Source of the DNA: Conexibacter arvalis
GTDB lineage: Bacteria > Actinomycetota > Thermoleophilia > Solirubrobacterales > Solirubrobacteraceae
Length of the DNA stretch: 64,000 nucleotides
Assembly: GCF_014199525.1 (NCBI RefSeq)
Contig: NZ_JACHNU010000004.1
Coordinates: 124,001 to 188,000 of the forward strand
Direction: 5' to 3'
In this document: positions 15,421-23,726 of the stretch, one piece after another
Layout: every line of letters starts with the position of its first letter
Position numbering within the stretch: the stretch's first letter is position 1
Made by a program: the position numbers and the translations under genes
Notes under the pieces: model-generated
The model's input: the letters and a program-made list of their open reading frames with translations, nothing else
Told to the model about the DNA's origin: nothing
Databases searched by the model: none

Positions 15421-16590
15421 TCAGAGGCCCATCGAGCGGCCGATCAGCTCCTTCATGATCTCGTTGGTGCCGGCGTAGATCCGGTTCACGCGGGCGTCGG
15501 CCCAGAGCTCGCTGATCTTGTATTCGGTCGTGTAGCCGTAGCCGCCGAACAGCTGGACGCCGGCGTCGGCGACCTCGCACAGGAGGTCGGTCGTCCAGTA
15601 CTTGGCCATCGCCGCCTCCGGCACCGTGCAGGTGCCCTCGACGAATCTGCCGATCGTGCGGTCCAGCCAGCAGCGCGACAGCTCGACCTTGGTCTGCAGC
15701 TCGGCGAGCACGAAGCGGGAGTTCTGGAAGGAGCCGATCGGGCGGCCGAACGCTCTGCGCTCCTTCACGTACTCGAGCGTCAGGTCGAGCGCGGCCTCCG
15801 CGGCGGCCATCGAGCTGACGGCGAGGCCGAGGCGCTCCGGAATCAGGTGGGCCATCAGCTGCCCGAAGCCCGTCCCCTCCTCGCCGAGCATGTTCTCGGC
15901 CGGGACCTGGCAGTCGTTGAAGAACAGCTCGGCGGTGTCGTTGGCGTGCTGGCCGCGCTTGTGGATCTGCTGGCCGCGCTCGAAGCCCTCCATCCCGCGC
16001 TCGATCACGAACATCGACAGACCGCGGTGGGGATCGTCGCTGGTGCGCACGGCGGTGACGACGAGATCGGCGTTGATGCCGTTGGAGATGAAGGTCTTGC
16101 CGCCGTTGATGACGTAGCCGTCGCCGTCGCGCTTGGCGCGCGTCGCGATGCCGGCGAGGTCGGAGCCCGTGCCGGGCTCGGTCATCGCCAGCGCCAGGAT
16201 CTTCTCGCCCGACGCGACGCCCGGGAACCAGCGCTGCTTCTGCTCCTCGTTCGCAGCGGCGAGCAGGTATGGCATGCCGAGGTCGTTGTGGACGCTCGGC
16301 CCCATCCACGACGACTGGACCATCGCGTAGGCCGCTTCCTCGGCGAGGACCGCGTTGAAGCGCCAGTCCGCGACGCCGGAGCCGCCGTACTCCTCGTCGA
16401 CGGCCATCGCGAGGAAGCCGTACTCGGCGGCCTTCGTGAAGAGGTCGCGCGAGACGATGTGGTCGTGCTGCCACTGCTCGTGGTGCGGGACGACCTCGGC
16501 CTTCAGGAAGCTGCGGAAGCTCTCGCGGTAGTCGTCATGGACGTCCTCGAACAGCGGGCGCCGCGTGCTGGGAGCGGGGATGATCGACAT
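15421..16590 (-). CDS. Acyl-CoA dehydrogenase, long-chain (LCAD/IVD) type
   Basis: 389 residues, FAD-dependent. It shows the acyl-CoA dehydrogenase signatures MTEPGTGSDLAGI (136-148), GGKTFISNG (163-171), RRAFGRPIGSFQ and LFGGYGYTTEY. The C-terminal signature reads IYAGTNEIMKELIGR: the MCAD/SCAD catalytic Glu (YEGT) is Ala, as expected of the LCAD/isovaleryl branch, where the base sits on an earlier helix; here that is Glu252 in IPERLGLA. So the enzyme should be active, on long or branched acyl-CoAs (inference). ATG 16590 follows an AAGGA Shine-Dalgarno. A perfect 16-bp palindrome lies about 70 bp upstream. Divergent from recC. Confidence 0.9.
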   Translation of the reverse strand: MSIIPAPSTRRPLFEDVHDDYRESFRSFLKAEVVPHHEQWQHDHIVSRDLFTKAAEYGFLAMAVDEEYGGSGVADWRFNAVLAEEAAYAMVQSSWMGPSVHNDLGMPYLLAAANEEQKQRWFPGVASGEKILALAMTEPGTGSDLAGIATRAKRDGDGYVINGGKTFISNGINADLVVTAVRTSDDPHRGLSMFVIERGMEGFERGQQIHKRGQHANDTAELFFNDCQVPAENMLGEEGTGFGQLMAHLIPERLGLAVSSMAAAEAALDLTLEYVKERRAFGRPIGSFQNSRFVLAELQTKVELSRCWLDRTIGRFVEGTCTVPEAAMAKYWTTDLLCEVADAGVQLFGGYGYTTEYKISELWADARVNRIYAGTNEIMKELIGRSMGL

Positions 16591-16658
16591 GCACGTCCTT
16601 CGCTTCGGTCGGTTTGAAGTGGGGCATCGCGATCGGCGTCGCGGGCGGAGATACCGTA

Positions 16659-16674
16659 TTGACCCGCGGGTCAA
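16659..16674. promoter_or_regulatory. Perfect 16-bp palindromic operator upstream of the acyl-CoA dehydrogenase gene
   Basis: TTGACCCGCGGGTCAA is an uninterrupted palindrome lying next to TACGGT on the minus strand (16653-16658). It resembles TetR-family sites controlling fatty-acid genes in actinobacteria. No regulator gene is adjacent, so the repressor would act in trans. Confidence 0.55.
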
Positions 16675-16788
16675 GTCGGTCGCGCTTCCCGACGCGCGCG
16701 CGTCCGTCCGGCACGGTTGACACGCTGCAAGGCCGGGCGCCGTCGAAACGCGCGCGGGCTGCCCCACAGCACCGGCCAAGCTGCAGAG

Positions 16789-19700
16789 ATGCTCCACGTC
16801 CATCACGCCGACCGCGCCGACCGGCTCGTCGGTGCGCTGGCCGACGTGCTGCAGGCGCCGTTGGACGATCCCTTCGCCGCCGAGGTCGTCGCGGTGCCGA
16901 CGCGCGGCGTCGAGCGGTGGCTGGCGCAGCGGCTCTCCGGCCGGCTCGGGACCTCGCCCGGCGGCGGTGACGGTATCTGCGCGAACGTCGCGTTCCCGAC
17001 GCCGCGCCGGCTGGTCGAGGAGGCGATCGCGGCCGCAGCGGGGCTCGATCCGGCGACCGATCCGTGGCGGCCGGCGCGGGCGCTGTGGCCGCTGCTGGAG
17101 CTGGTCGACGCCGCCGGCGGCGAGCGCTGGCTGCGACGGCTGAGCGCCCATCTCGACCGCGACGCCGGCGACCGGTCGCGCCGCCTCAGCGCCGTGCGGC
17201 ACGTCGCGCGGCTGTACGAGCGCTACGCGCTCCACCGTCCGTCGATGCTGCGCGCGTGGGCCGAGGGCCGCGACGAGGACGGCGCGGGCGGCCCGCTCGC
17301 CGCCGAGCACCGCTGGCAGGCCGAGCTGTGGCGGCGTCTGCGCGAGCGCGTCGGCGTCGCCGGGCCGGCCGAGCTGCTGGAGACCGCGGAGGTCCGCCTG
17401 GTCGAGGATCCGGGTCTCAGCGACCTGCCGGAGCGGATCTCGCTGTTCGGCCTCACGAGCCTGCCGGCGCGTGACCTCGCGCTGCTGCGCGCGCTCGCCG
17501 AGCGCCGCGACGTCCATCTCTTCCTCTCGACGCCGTCGCCGGCCGCCTGGCGCGCCGTCGCCGACGCCGCGCGGGAGGCGGCCGCCCGCGGCGCGCCGCT
17601 GCGCACCCGCGCGCAGGCGGCGAGCGCCGCGCTGCCGGCCAACCCGCTGCTCGCCTCCTGGGGCCGCGACGGGCGCGAGCTGCAGCTGCTGCTCGAACCG
17701 CTGCCGGACGCGGCCGTCCACGGCGCCGACGGCGGCGCGACGACCGCCGCGGCCGGACCGCACGGCGCCGCGGGCCGATCCGGCGACACCGCAGAAGCGG
17801 ACGGCCCCGCCCCGCCCTCCACCCTCCTCGCCCGCCTGCAGGCCGACGTCCGCGCCGACCGCGCGCCCGGCGACGGCGCGCCGCTGCAGCTCGCCGAGGG
17901 CGACGCCAGCGTCCAGGTCCACGTCTGCCACGGGCGCGCCCGCCAGGTCGAGGTGCTGCGCGACGCGATCCTGCACGCGCTCGCCGACGACCCGACGCTG
18001 GAGCCGCGCGACGTGATCGTGATGTGCCCCGACATCGAGGCGTTCGCGCCGCTGATCGAGGCGACCTTCGGCGCCGGCGACGCCGACGTCGAGGAAGCGC
18101 TCCCCGGCGTCGATCCGGACCGCTCCGGCCCCCACCCCGTCGAGCTGCGCGTGCGGCTCGCCGACCGCTCGCTGCGACAGACCAACCCGGTCCTCGGCGT
18201 CGTCACGCGGCTGCTCGAGCTCGCCGCCGACGGGCGCGTCGCCGCCTCGGAGGTGCTCGACCTCGCCGACCGCGAACCGGTCCGTCGCCGCTTCCGGCTG
18301 GAGGAGGACGATCTCGCGCGGATCGAGGACTGGGTCGCCGCGAGCGGGGTCCGCTGGGGTCTCGACGCGGCCCGCCGCGCGCCGTTCAAGCTCCAGCGCG
18401 TCGAGCAGGGCACGTGGGAGGCCGGCCTCGACCGCCTGCTGACCGGCGTCGCGCTCGCCGAGCAGCCGGGCCGCACGCTCGCCGGCGTCCTGCCGCTCGA
18501 CGACGTCGACAGCGCGGCGATCGACCTCGCCGGCCGCTTCGCCGAGCTGCTGGAGCGGCTCGGCACCGCGCTCGACGCGCTCGCCGCGCCGAAGCCGATC
18601 GCCGCGTGGGCGAGCGCGATCGCGACCGCCGCCGACACGCTCACCGCGACCAGTCCCCGCGACGCCTGGCAGCGCGCCGAGCTGCAGCGGCTGCTCGCCG
18701 ACGTCGTCGCCGAGGCGACCGCCGCGGACGGGTCGGTCAGCCCGGTCGCGCTCGAGGTCGCCGACCTCGCCGCGCTGCTCGCCGACCGCCTCGCCGGCCG
18801 GCCGACGCGCGCGAACTTCCGCACCGGCCACCTGACCGTCTGCACGCTCCAGCCGATGCGGTCGGTCCCCCACCGCGTGATCTGCCTGCTGGGCCTCGAC
18901 GACGACGTCTTCCCACGCCGCTCCCCGCGCGACGGCGACGACGTGCTGCTCGACGAGCCGTGGGCCGGCGACCGCGACGGCCGCTCGGAGGACCGCCAGA
19001 TCCTGCTCGACGCGCTGATGGCGGCCGGCGACCGCCTGATCGTCACGTACGCCGGGCACAGCGAGCGCACGAACGCCGAGCGCGCGCCGGCCGTGCCGCT
19101 CGCCGAGCTGCTCGACGTGATCGACCGCACCGCCCGCGCACCGGCCGGCGGTCGGGCGCGCGACGCGATCGTCGTCCGCCACCCGCTGCAGCCGTTCGAC
19201 GCCGCCAACTTCGCCCCGTCGGCGCTCGTCGACCGGCGGACCTGGAGCTTCGACGCCGTCACCCTCGCCGGGGCGCGGGCGCTCGGCGGCGAGCGCCACG
19301 CGCGGCCGCCGTTCCTCCCCCACCCCCTGCCGCCGCGGCAGCTCGACGTGATCGAGCTCGACCAGCTGCTCGCGTTCGTCGGCCACCCGATCCGCGCCTT
19401 CCTGCGGCAGCGCCTCGGGGTCGGCGTCGACGCCGGCGCCGAGGAGCTGAGCGACAGCCTGCCGATCGAGCTCGACCCGCTCGCGCGCTGGGGCCTCGGC
19501 GCGCGCCTGCTCGCGGCGCGCCGCGCCGGCGTCGAGATGGCCGTCGCGGTCGCCGACGAGCGCGCCCGCGGCATGGTTCCGCCCGGCGCGCTCGGCGACG
19601 CGGTGCTCGACGGGGTCGTCGCCGAGGTCGAGGCGGTGCTCGCCGCGGCCGCCGACACGGTCGGCGGCGGCGGGCCGCTGCGCACCGTCGACGTGCGGAT

Positions 19701-20310
19701 CGCGCTCGGCGACGGCCGTACGCTCGCCGGCACGATCGGCGGCGTCGGCCACTACGTGCTGCCGGTCGTCACCTACTCGCGCGTCGACCCGCGCCGGCGG
19801 CTGGAGTCGTGGGTGCGGCTGCTGGCGCTGACGGCCGCCTTCCCGGAGCGGCCGCTGGTGGCGACGACCGTCGGCCGCGCCCGCGCCGAGGCCGACGACG
19901 CGACGACGACGATCGCGCGGATCACGCAGCCGCCCGGCGACCCGGAGGCCCGCCGCGCGCAGGCGCGCGCGGAGCTGGAGCGGATCGTCGACCTCCACGA
20001 CCGCGGCATGCGCGAGCCGCTGCCCCTCTTCCGCCGCACCTCCGCCGCCTACGCCGCCGGCGGCGGCGACGCGATCGCACGGGCTCGCAAGCAGTGGGAG
20101 ACCGACTTCCAGCCGCTGTGCGAGGACCGCGACCCCGAGCACCTGCTCGTGTTCGGCGCGAGACTGCCGTTCGAGCGGCTGCTCGCCGAGCCGCCGCGCG
20201 ACGACGAGCAGGGCGACGGGTGGGAGCCGTCGGAGACGACCCGCTTCGGCCGCTACGCGCGGCGCCTCTGGTCCGGCCTGCTCGCGCACGAGGAGCTGAT
20301 CGACCGGTGA
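16789..20310 (+). CDS. recC: Exodeoxyribonuclease V subunit gamma (RecC)
   Basis: 1173 residues. The N-terminus MLHVHHADRADRLVGALADV and the segment VPTRGVERWLAQRLS are typical RecC openings; later landmarks are LFGLTSLPARDLALL, VHVCHGRARQVEVLRDAIL, PRDVIVMCPDIEAFAPLI, MRSVPHRVICLLGLDDDVFP and a C-terminal PD-(D/E)XK-like fold without an intact catalytic set. RecC recognises Chi-like sites and binds RecB and RecD. ATG 16789 is chosen because it starts the conserved N-terminus; the open frame before it has no support. The stop overlaps the RecB start (GTGA), so it is the first gene of a recCBD operon. Confidence 0.95.
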   Translation: MLHVHHADRADRLVGALADVLQAPLDDPFAAEVVAVPTRGVERWLAQRLSGRLGTSPGGGDGICANVAFPTPRRLVEEAIAAAAGLDPATDPWRPARALWPLLELVDAAGGERWLRRLSAHLDRDAGDRSRRLSAVRHVARLYERYALHRPSMLRAWAEGRDEDGAGGPLAAEHRWQAELWRRLRERVGVAGPAELLETAEVRLVEDPGLSDLPERISLFGLTSLPARDLALLRALAERRDVHLFLSTPSPAAWRAVADAAREAAARGAPLRTRAQAASAALPANPLLASWGRDGRELQLLLEPLPDAAVHGADGGATTAAAGPHGAAGRSGDTAEADGPAPPSTLLARLQADVRADRAPGDGAPLQLAEGDASVQVHVCHGRARQVEVLRDAILHALADDPTLEPRDVIVMCPDIEAFAPLIEATFGAGDADVEEALPGVDPDRSGPHPVELRVRLADRSLRQTNPVLGVVTRLLELAADGRVAASEVLDLADREPVRRRFRLEEDDLARIEDWVAASGVRWGLDAARRAPFKLQRVEQGTWEAGLDRLLTGVALAEQPGRTLAGVLPLDDVDSAAIDLAGRFAELLERLGTALDALAAPKPIAAWASAIATAADTLTATSPRDAWQRAELQRLLADVVAEATAADGSVSPVALEVADLAALLADRLAGRPTRANFRTGHLTVCTLQPMRSVPHRVICLLGLDDDVFPRRSPRDGDDVLLDEPWAGDRDGRSEDRQILLDALMAAGDRLIVTYAGHSERTNAERAPAVPLAELLDVIDRTARAPAGGRARDAIVVRHPLQPFDAANFAPSALVDRRTWSFDAVTLAGARALGGERHARPPFLPHPLPPRQLDVIELDQLLAFVGHPIRAFLRQRLGVGVDAGAEELSDSLPIELDPLARWGLGARLLAARRAGVEMAVAVADERARGMVPPGALGDAVLDGVVAEVEAVLAAAADTVGGGGPLRTVDVRIALGDGRTLAGTIGGVGHYVLPVVTYSRVDPRRRLESWVRLLALTAAFPERPLVATTVGRARAEADDATTTIARITQPPGDPEARRAQARAELERIVDLHDRGMREPLPLFRRTSAAYAAGGGDAIARARKQWETDFQPLCEDRDPEHLLVFGARLPFERLLAEPPRDDEQGDGWEPSETTRFGRYARRLWSGLLAHEELIDR

Positions 20311-23300
20311 CCGCCGCCACCGGCGTCGACGCCTTCGACCCCTGCGGCCCGCTGCCGGAGGGCGTCACCGTGCTGGAGGCCAGCGCCGGCACCGGCAAGA
20401 CGTGGACGATCGCCGCGCTCGCGACCCGCTACGTCGCCGACGGGATCCCGCTCGACCAGCTGCTGATCGTCACCTTCACGCGGATGGCGACCGGGGAGCT
20501 GCGCGACCGCGTGCGCGACCGGCTCGCGACCGCGCGCGACGCGCTCGACGCGATCGCCGCCGGCGCCGACCCCGAGCGCTTCGACGAGATCGTGCGCCTG
20601 CTCGCCTCCGGCCCGAACGCCGAGGTCGCGCGGCGCCGCGACCGGATCGTCCGCGCGCTCGCCGAGTTCGACGCGGCGACGATCACGACGATCCACAGCT
20701 TCTGCCAGGAGGCGCTCGGCGAGCTCGGCTTCGCCGCCGACCTCGACCGCGACCACCGCTTCCAGGAGGAGGTCCGCGACCTCGCCGACCAGGTCGTCGA
20801 CGACCTCTACGTGCGCGGCTTCCTCACCCGTCCTCCCCACTTCGGCCGCGCCGAGGCGGGGCGCGTCGCGCTGAAGGCGATCGACAACCCGTCGGCGGCG
20901 CTGGAGCCGAGCGCCGCGCCGAGAACGACCTTCGCCGGGATGCGCCACGGCCTCGCCACCGCCGCCCGCGCCGAGCTCGACCGGCGCAAGCGCGCCGCGG
21001 CGCTCGTCACCTTCGACGACCTGCTGCTGCGCCTGCGCGCCGCGCTGGAGGGACCCGACGGCGCGGCCGTCGCGGCGCGCCTGCACCGGCGCTACCGCGT
21101 CGCGCTCGTCGACGAGTTCCAGGACACCGACCCCGACCAGTGGGCGATCATGCGCCGCGCCTTCGCCGAGACCGGCACGACGCTCGTGCTGATCGGCGAT
21201 CCCAAGCAGGCCGTCTACTCCTTCCGCGGCGCCGACGTCTTCGCCTACCTCGACGCGGCGCGAGCGGCCGGCTCCCACCCCACCCTGCGCGTCAACTGGC
21301 GCAGCGACCAGGGGCTGCTCGACGCCTACGACGCGCTGTTCGGCGAGGCGCGCCTCGGCCACGACGAGATCGTCTACCGGCAGGTGAGGGCGGCCGCGCC
21401 CAACCGCGCCCCGCGCCTCCACGGCGCGCCGGGCGCCGCGCCGCTGCGAATCCGCGTCGTCCCGCGCGACGCGCCGTCCGTCAGGACGACGCCGGGCGGC
21501 TACGCGAGCGCCCCGTCGGCACGCGCCCACGTCGCCCGCGACCTCGCCGCCGACGTCGTCGCGCTGCTCGACGCCGGCGCGCGGATCGAGACGCGCGACG
21601 CCGACGGCAGCGCGCTGCGCCACGCGCCGGTCGGCCCCGGCGACGTCGCCGTGCTCGTGCGCAAGAACGCGCACGCGCGCGAGATCAAGGCGGCGCTGGA
21701 GGCGGCAGGCGTGCCCGCCGTCGTCGCCGGGGCGGGCAGCGTCTTCGCCGGCGAGTCGGCGCGCGACTGGCTCACGCTGCTGGAGGCGCTGGAGCGGCCC
21801 GAGCTGCTCGCGCGCGCCCGCGCGGCGGCGCTGACCGCCTTCCTCGGCTGGAGCGCCGCGCGCGTCGCCGCCGCCGACGAGGAGGCGTGGGACCAGCTGC
21901 AGCAGCGGCTGCACGTGTGGGCCGGCGTGCTGCGACGCCACGGGGTCGCGGCGCTGACCGAGACGATCATGGCGAGCGAGCGGGTCGCGGTGCGGCTGCT
22001 GGAGGCCGTCGGCGGCGAGCGCCGCCTGACCGACCTGCGCCACGTCGGCGAGCTGCTGCACGCCGCGGCGGTCGACGGGCAGCTCGGCGTCACGGCGCTG
22101 GCGGCGTGGCTGCGGCGCCGGATCGACGCCGGCGACCGCGACGCCGACGCCGAGGACCGCGCGCGGCGGCTGGAGTCCGACGCCGAGGCGGTCCAGGTGC
22201 TGACCGTCCACCGCAGCAAGGGGCTGGAGTTCCCGATCGTCTACTGCCCCTACCTGTGGGACCCGATCTGGATCCCGAACGAGCCGACCCCGGCCACCTT
22301 CCACGACGCAGACAACGGCGGCCGGCGCACGATCGACGTGGCGCTCGACGAGGGCAACGCCGACTACCGCCGTCACCGCCGCCAGGACAAGGAGGAGCAG
22401 CTCGGCGAGGAGCTGCGGCTCGCCTACGTCGCGCTCACGCGCGCCCGCCACCAGGCGGTCGTCTGGTGGGCCGGCTCGTGGTCGAGCCGCGACTCGGCGC
22501 TCGGGCGGCTCGTCTTCGAGCGCGACGCGCACGGCAACGTCCCGGCGACCGGCAGCTTCACCCCGACCGACGAGGCCGCGACCGCCCGCTTCGAGCAGCT
22601 CGCGGCCGCGGCCGGCGGGGCGATCGCGGTCGAGCGCTCGACGGTCGCCGACGGGGTCCGCTGGTCGCCGCCGCGAGAGCCGGGCAGCGAGCTGGAGGCG
22701 GCGTCGTTCGACCGCGCGCTCGACGTCCGCTGGCGGCGCACCTCGTTCACGACGATCACCGCCGCCGCGCACGAGGCGCGCGTCGCGAGCGAGGTCGAGG
22801 AGGCGGCCGGCGCCGACGACGGCGGCGACGAGCCCCGCCTCCTCCCCGCCTCCGGCGCCTCCGGAGCCGACGGCGCGAACGCGGGCGCGGCGCTGCGGGC
22901 GAGCCCGGTGCCGCTGTCGGAGCTGCCGGCCGGCACGCGCATCGGCACGCTCGTCCACGGCGTGCTGGAGGCGACCGACTTCGCGGCGGAGGACCTCGAC
23001 GGCGAGCTGGCCGCGCAGATCGACGCGGCGCTCGGCCGCCGGCGGGTCGACGTCGGCGACCCGGCCGCGCTCGCGAGCGGTCTGCGCGCGGCGATCGAGA
23101 CGCCGCTCGGCGATCTCGCCGGCGGGTGGCGCCTGCGCGACCTGCCGCGCGGCGCGCGGCTCGACGAGCCGGCATTCGAGCTGCCGCTGGTCGGCGGCGA
23201 CGCGCCCTCCGGCGACCTCACGCTCGCCGCCGTCGCGCGGGTGCTGCGCGAGCGCCTCGACCCGCGCGACCCGCTCGCCGGCTACGCCGACCGGCTCGCG

Positions 23301-23726
23301 GACCCGGCGCTGCGCTCGCACCTGCGCGGCTATCTCGCCGGCGCGATCGACCTCGTCGCCCGCCCCGGCGGAGACGTCCCGTACGCGCTCGTCGACTACA
23401 AGACCAACCGGCTCGCCGGCCCGGGCGAGGCGCTGACCGCCTGGCACCACCGCCCCGCCGCGCTGGCCGAGGAGATGCAGCGCTCCCACTACGCGCTGCA
23501 GGCGCTGCTGTACGCGGTCGCGCTGCACCGCTACCTGCGCTGGCGCGCACCCGGCTACGACGCCGAGCGGGACCGGCCGGTCGTCCTCTACCTCTTCCTG
23601 CGCGGGATGACCGGTCCGGAGACGCCGGTCGTCGACGGCGCGCCCTGCGGCGTCTTCACGTGGCGGCCGCCGGCCGGCCTGGTGCCGGCGCTCAGCGACC
23701 TGCTCGAGCACGGGGCGGCGCGATGA
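20307..23726 (+). CDS. recB: Exodeoxyribonuclease V subunit beta (RecB helicase-nuclease)
   Basis: 1139 residues. UvrD-type superfamily 1 helicase: Walker A ASAGTGKT (25-32), TFTRMATGELRDRVR (motif Ia), VDEFQDTDPDQW (motif II), IGDPKQAVYSFRGAD (motif III), LTVHRSKGLEFPIVY (motif V) and AYVALTRARHQAV (motif VI). The C-terminal nuclease has VDYKTNRLAGPGE around residue 1030, the catalytic Asp and Lys of the RecB nuclease. GTG 20307 overlaps the recC stop; the long open frame before it is antisense-like noise. It unwinds DNA 3'-5' and degrades both strands at double-strand ends. Confidence 0.95.
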   Translation: MTAATGVDAFDPCGPLPEGVTVLEASAGTGKTWTIAALATRYVADGIPLDQLLIVTFTRMATGELRDRVRDRLATARDALDAIAAGADPERFDEIVRLLASGPNAEVARRRDRIVRALAEFDAATITTIHSFCQEALGELGFAADLDRDHRFQEEVRDLADQVVDDLYVRGFLTRPPHFGRAEAGRVALKAIDNPSAALEPSAAPRTTFAGMRHGLATAARAELDRRKRAAALVTFDDLLLRLRAALEGPDGAAVAARLHRRYRVALVDEFQDTDPDQWAIMRRAFAETGTTLVLIGDPKQAVYSFRGADVFAYLDAARAAGSHPTLRVNWRSDQGLLDAYDALFGEARLGHDEIVYRQVRAAAPNRAPRLHGAPGAAPLRIRVVPRDAPSVRTTPGGYASAPSARAHVARDLAADVVALLDAGARIETRDADGSALRHAPVGPGDVAVLVRKNAHAREIKAALEAAGVPAVVAGAGSVFAGESARDWLTLLEALERPELLARARAAALTAFLGWSAARVAAADEEAWDQLQQRLHVWAGVLRRHGVAALTETIMASERVAVRLLEAVGGERRLTDLRHVGELLHAAAVDGQLGVTALAAWLRRRIDAGDRDADAEDRARRLESDAEAVQVLTVHRSKGLEFPIVYCPYLWDPIWIPNEPTPATFHDADNGGRRTIDVALDEGNADYRRHRRQDKEEQLGEELRLAYVALTRARHQAVVWWAGSWSSRDSALGRLVFERDAHGNVPATGSFTPTDEAATARFEQLAAAAGGAIAVERSTVADGVRWSPPREPGSELEAASFDRALDVRWRRTSFTTITAAAHEARVASEVEEAAGADDGGDEPRLLPASGASGADGANAGAALRASPVPLSELPAGTRIGTLVHGVLEATDFAAEDLDGELAAQIDAALGRRRVDVGDPAALASGLRAAIETPLGDLAGGWRLRDLPRGARLDEPAFELPLVGGDAPSGDLTLAAVARVLRERLDPRDPLAGYADRLADPALRSHLRGYLAGAIDLVARPGGDVPYALVDYKTNRLAGPGEALTAWHHRPAALAEEMQRSHYALQALLYAVALHRYLRWRAPGYDAERDRPVVLYLFLRGMTGPETPVVDGAPCGVFTWRPPAGLVPALSDLLEHGAAR

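Noticed and set aside
15421-16590. Acyl-CoA dehydrogenase as catalytically dead because YEGT reads YAGT
   Set aside because: The LCAD/IVD branch carries its catalytic Glu on another helix, and Glu252 (IPERL) is present, so the enzyme is probably active.
15421-20289. 1622-codon minus-strand open frame antisense to recC
   Set aside because: Only its 3' quarter (15421-16590) is the acyl-CoA dehydrogenase. The rest is the Arg/Ala/Gly-rich antisense reading of recC, produced by GC-rich codon structure.
18024-20306. Open frame running into recB from inside recC
   Set aside because: Upstream of GTG 20307 it is Arg-rich out-of-frame reading of recC; the RecB N-terminus and the GTGA overlap fix the start.
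20402-23722. Open frame inside recB that continues into recD
   Set aside because: Arg/Pro-rich shadow frame; recD begins at ATG 23723 with an ATGA overlap and a typical RecD N-terminus.
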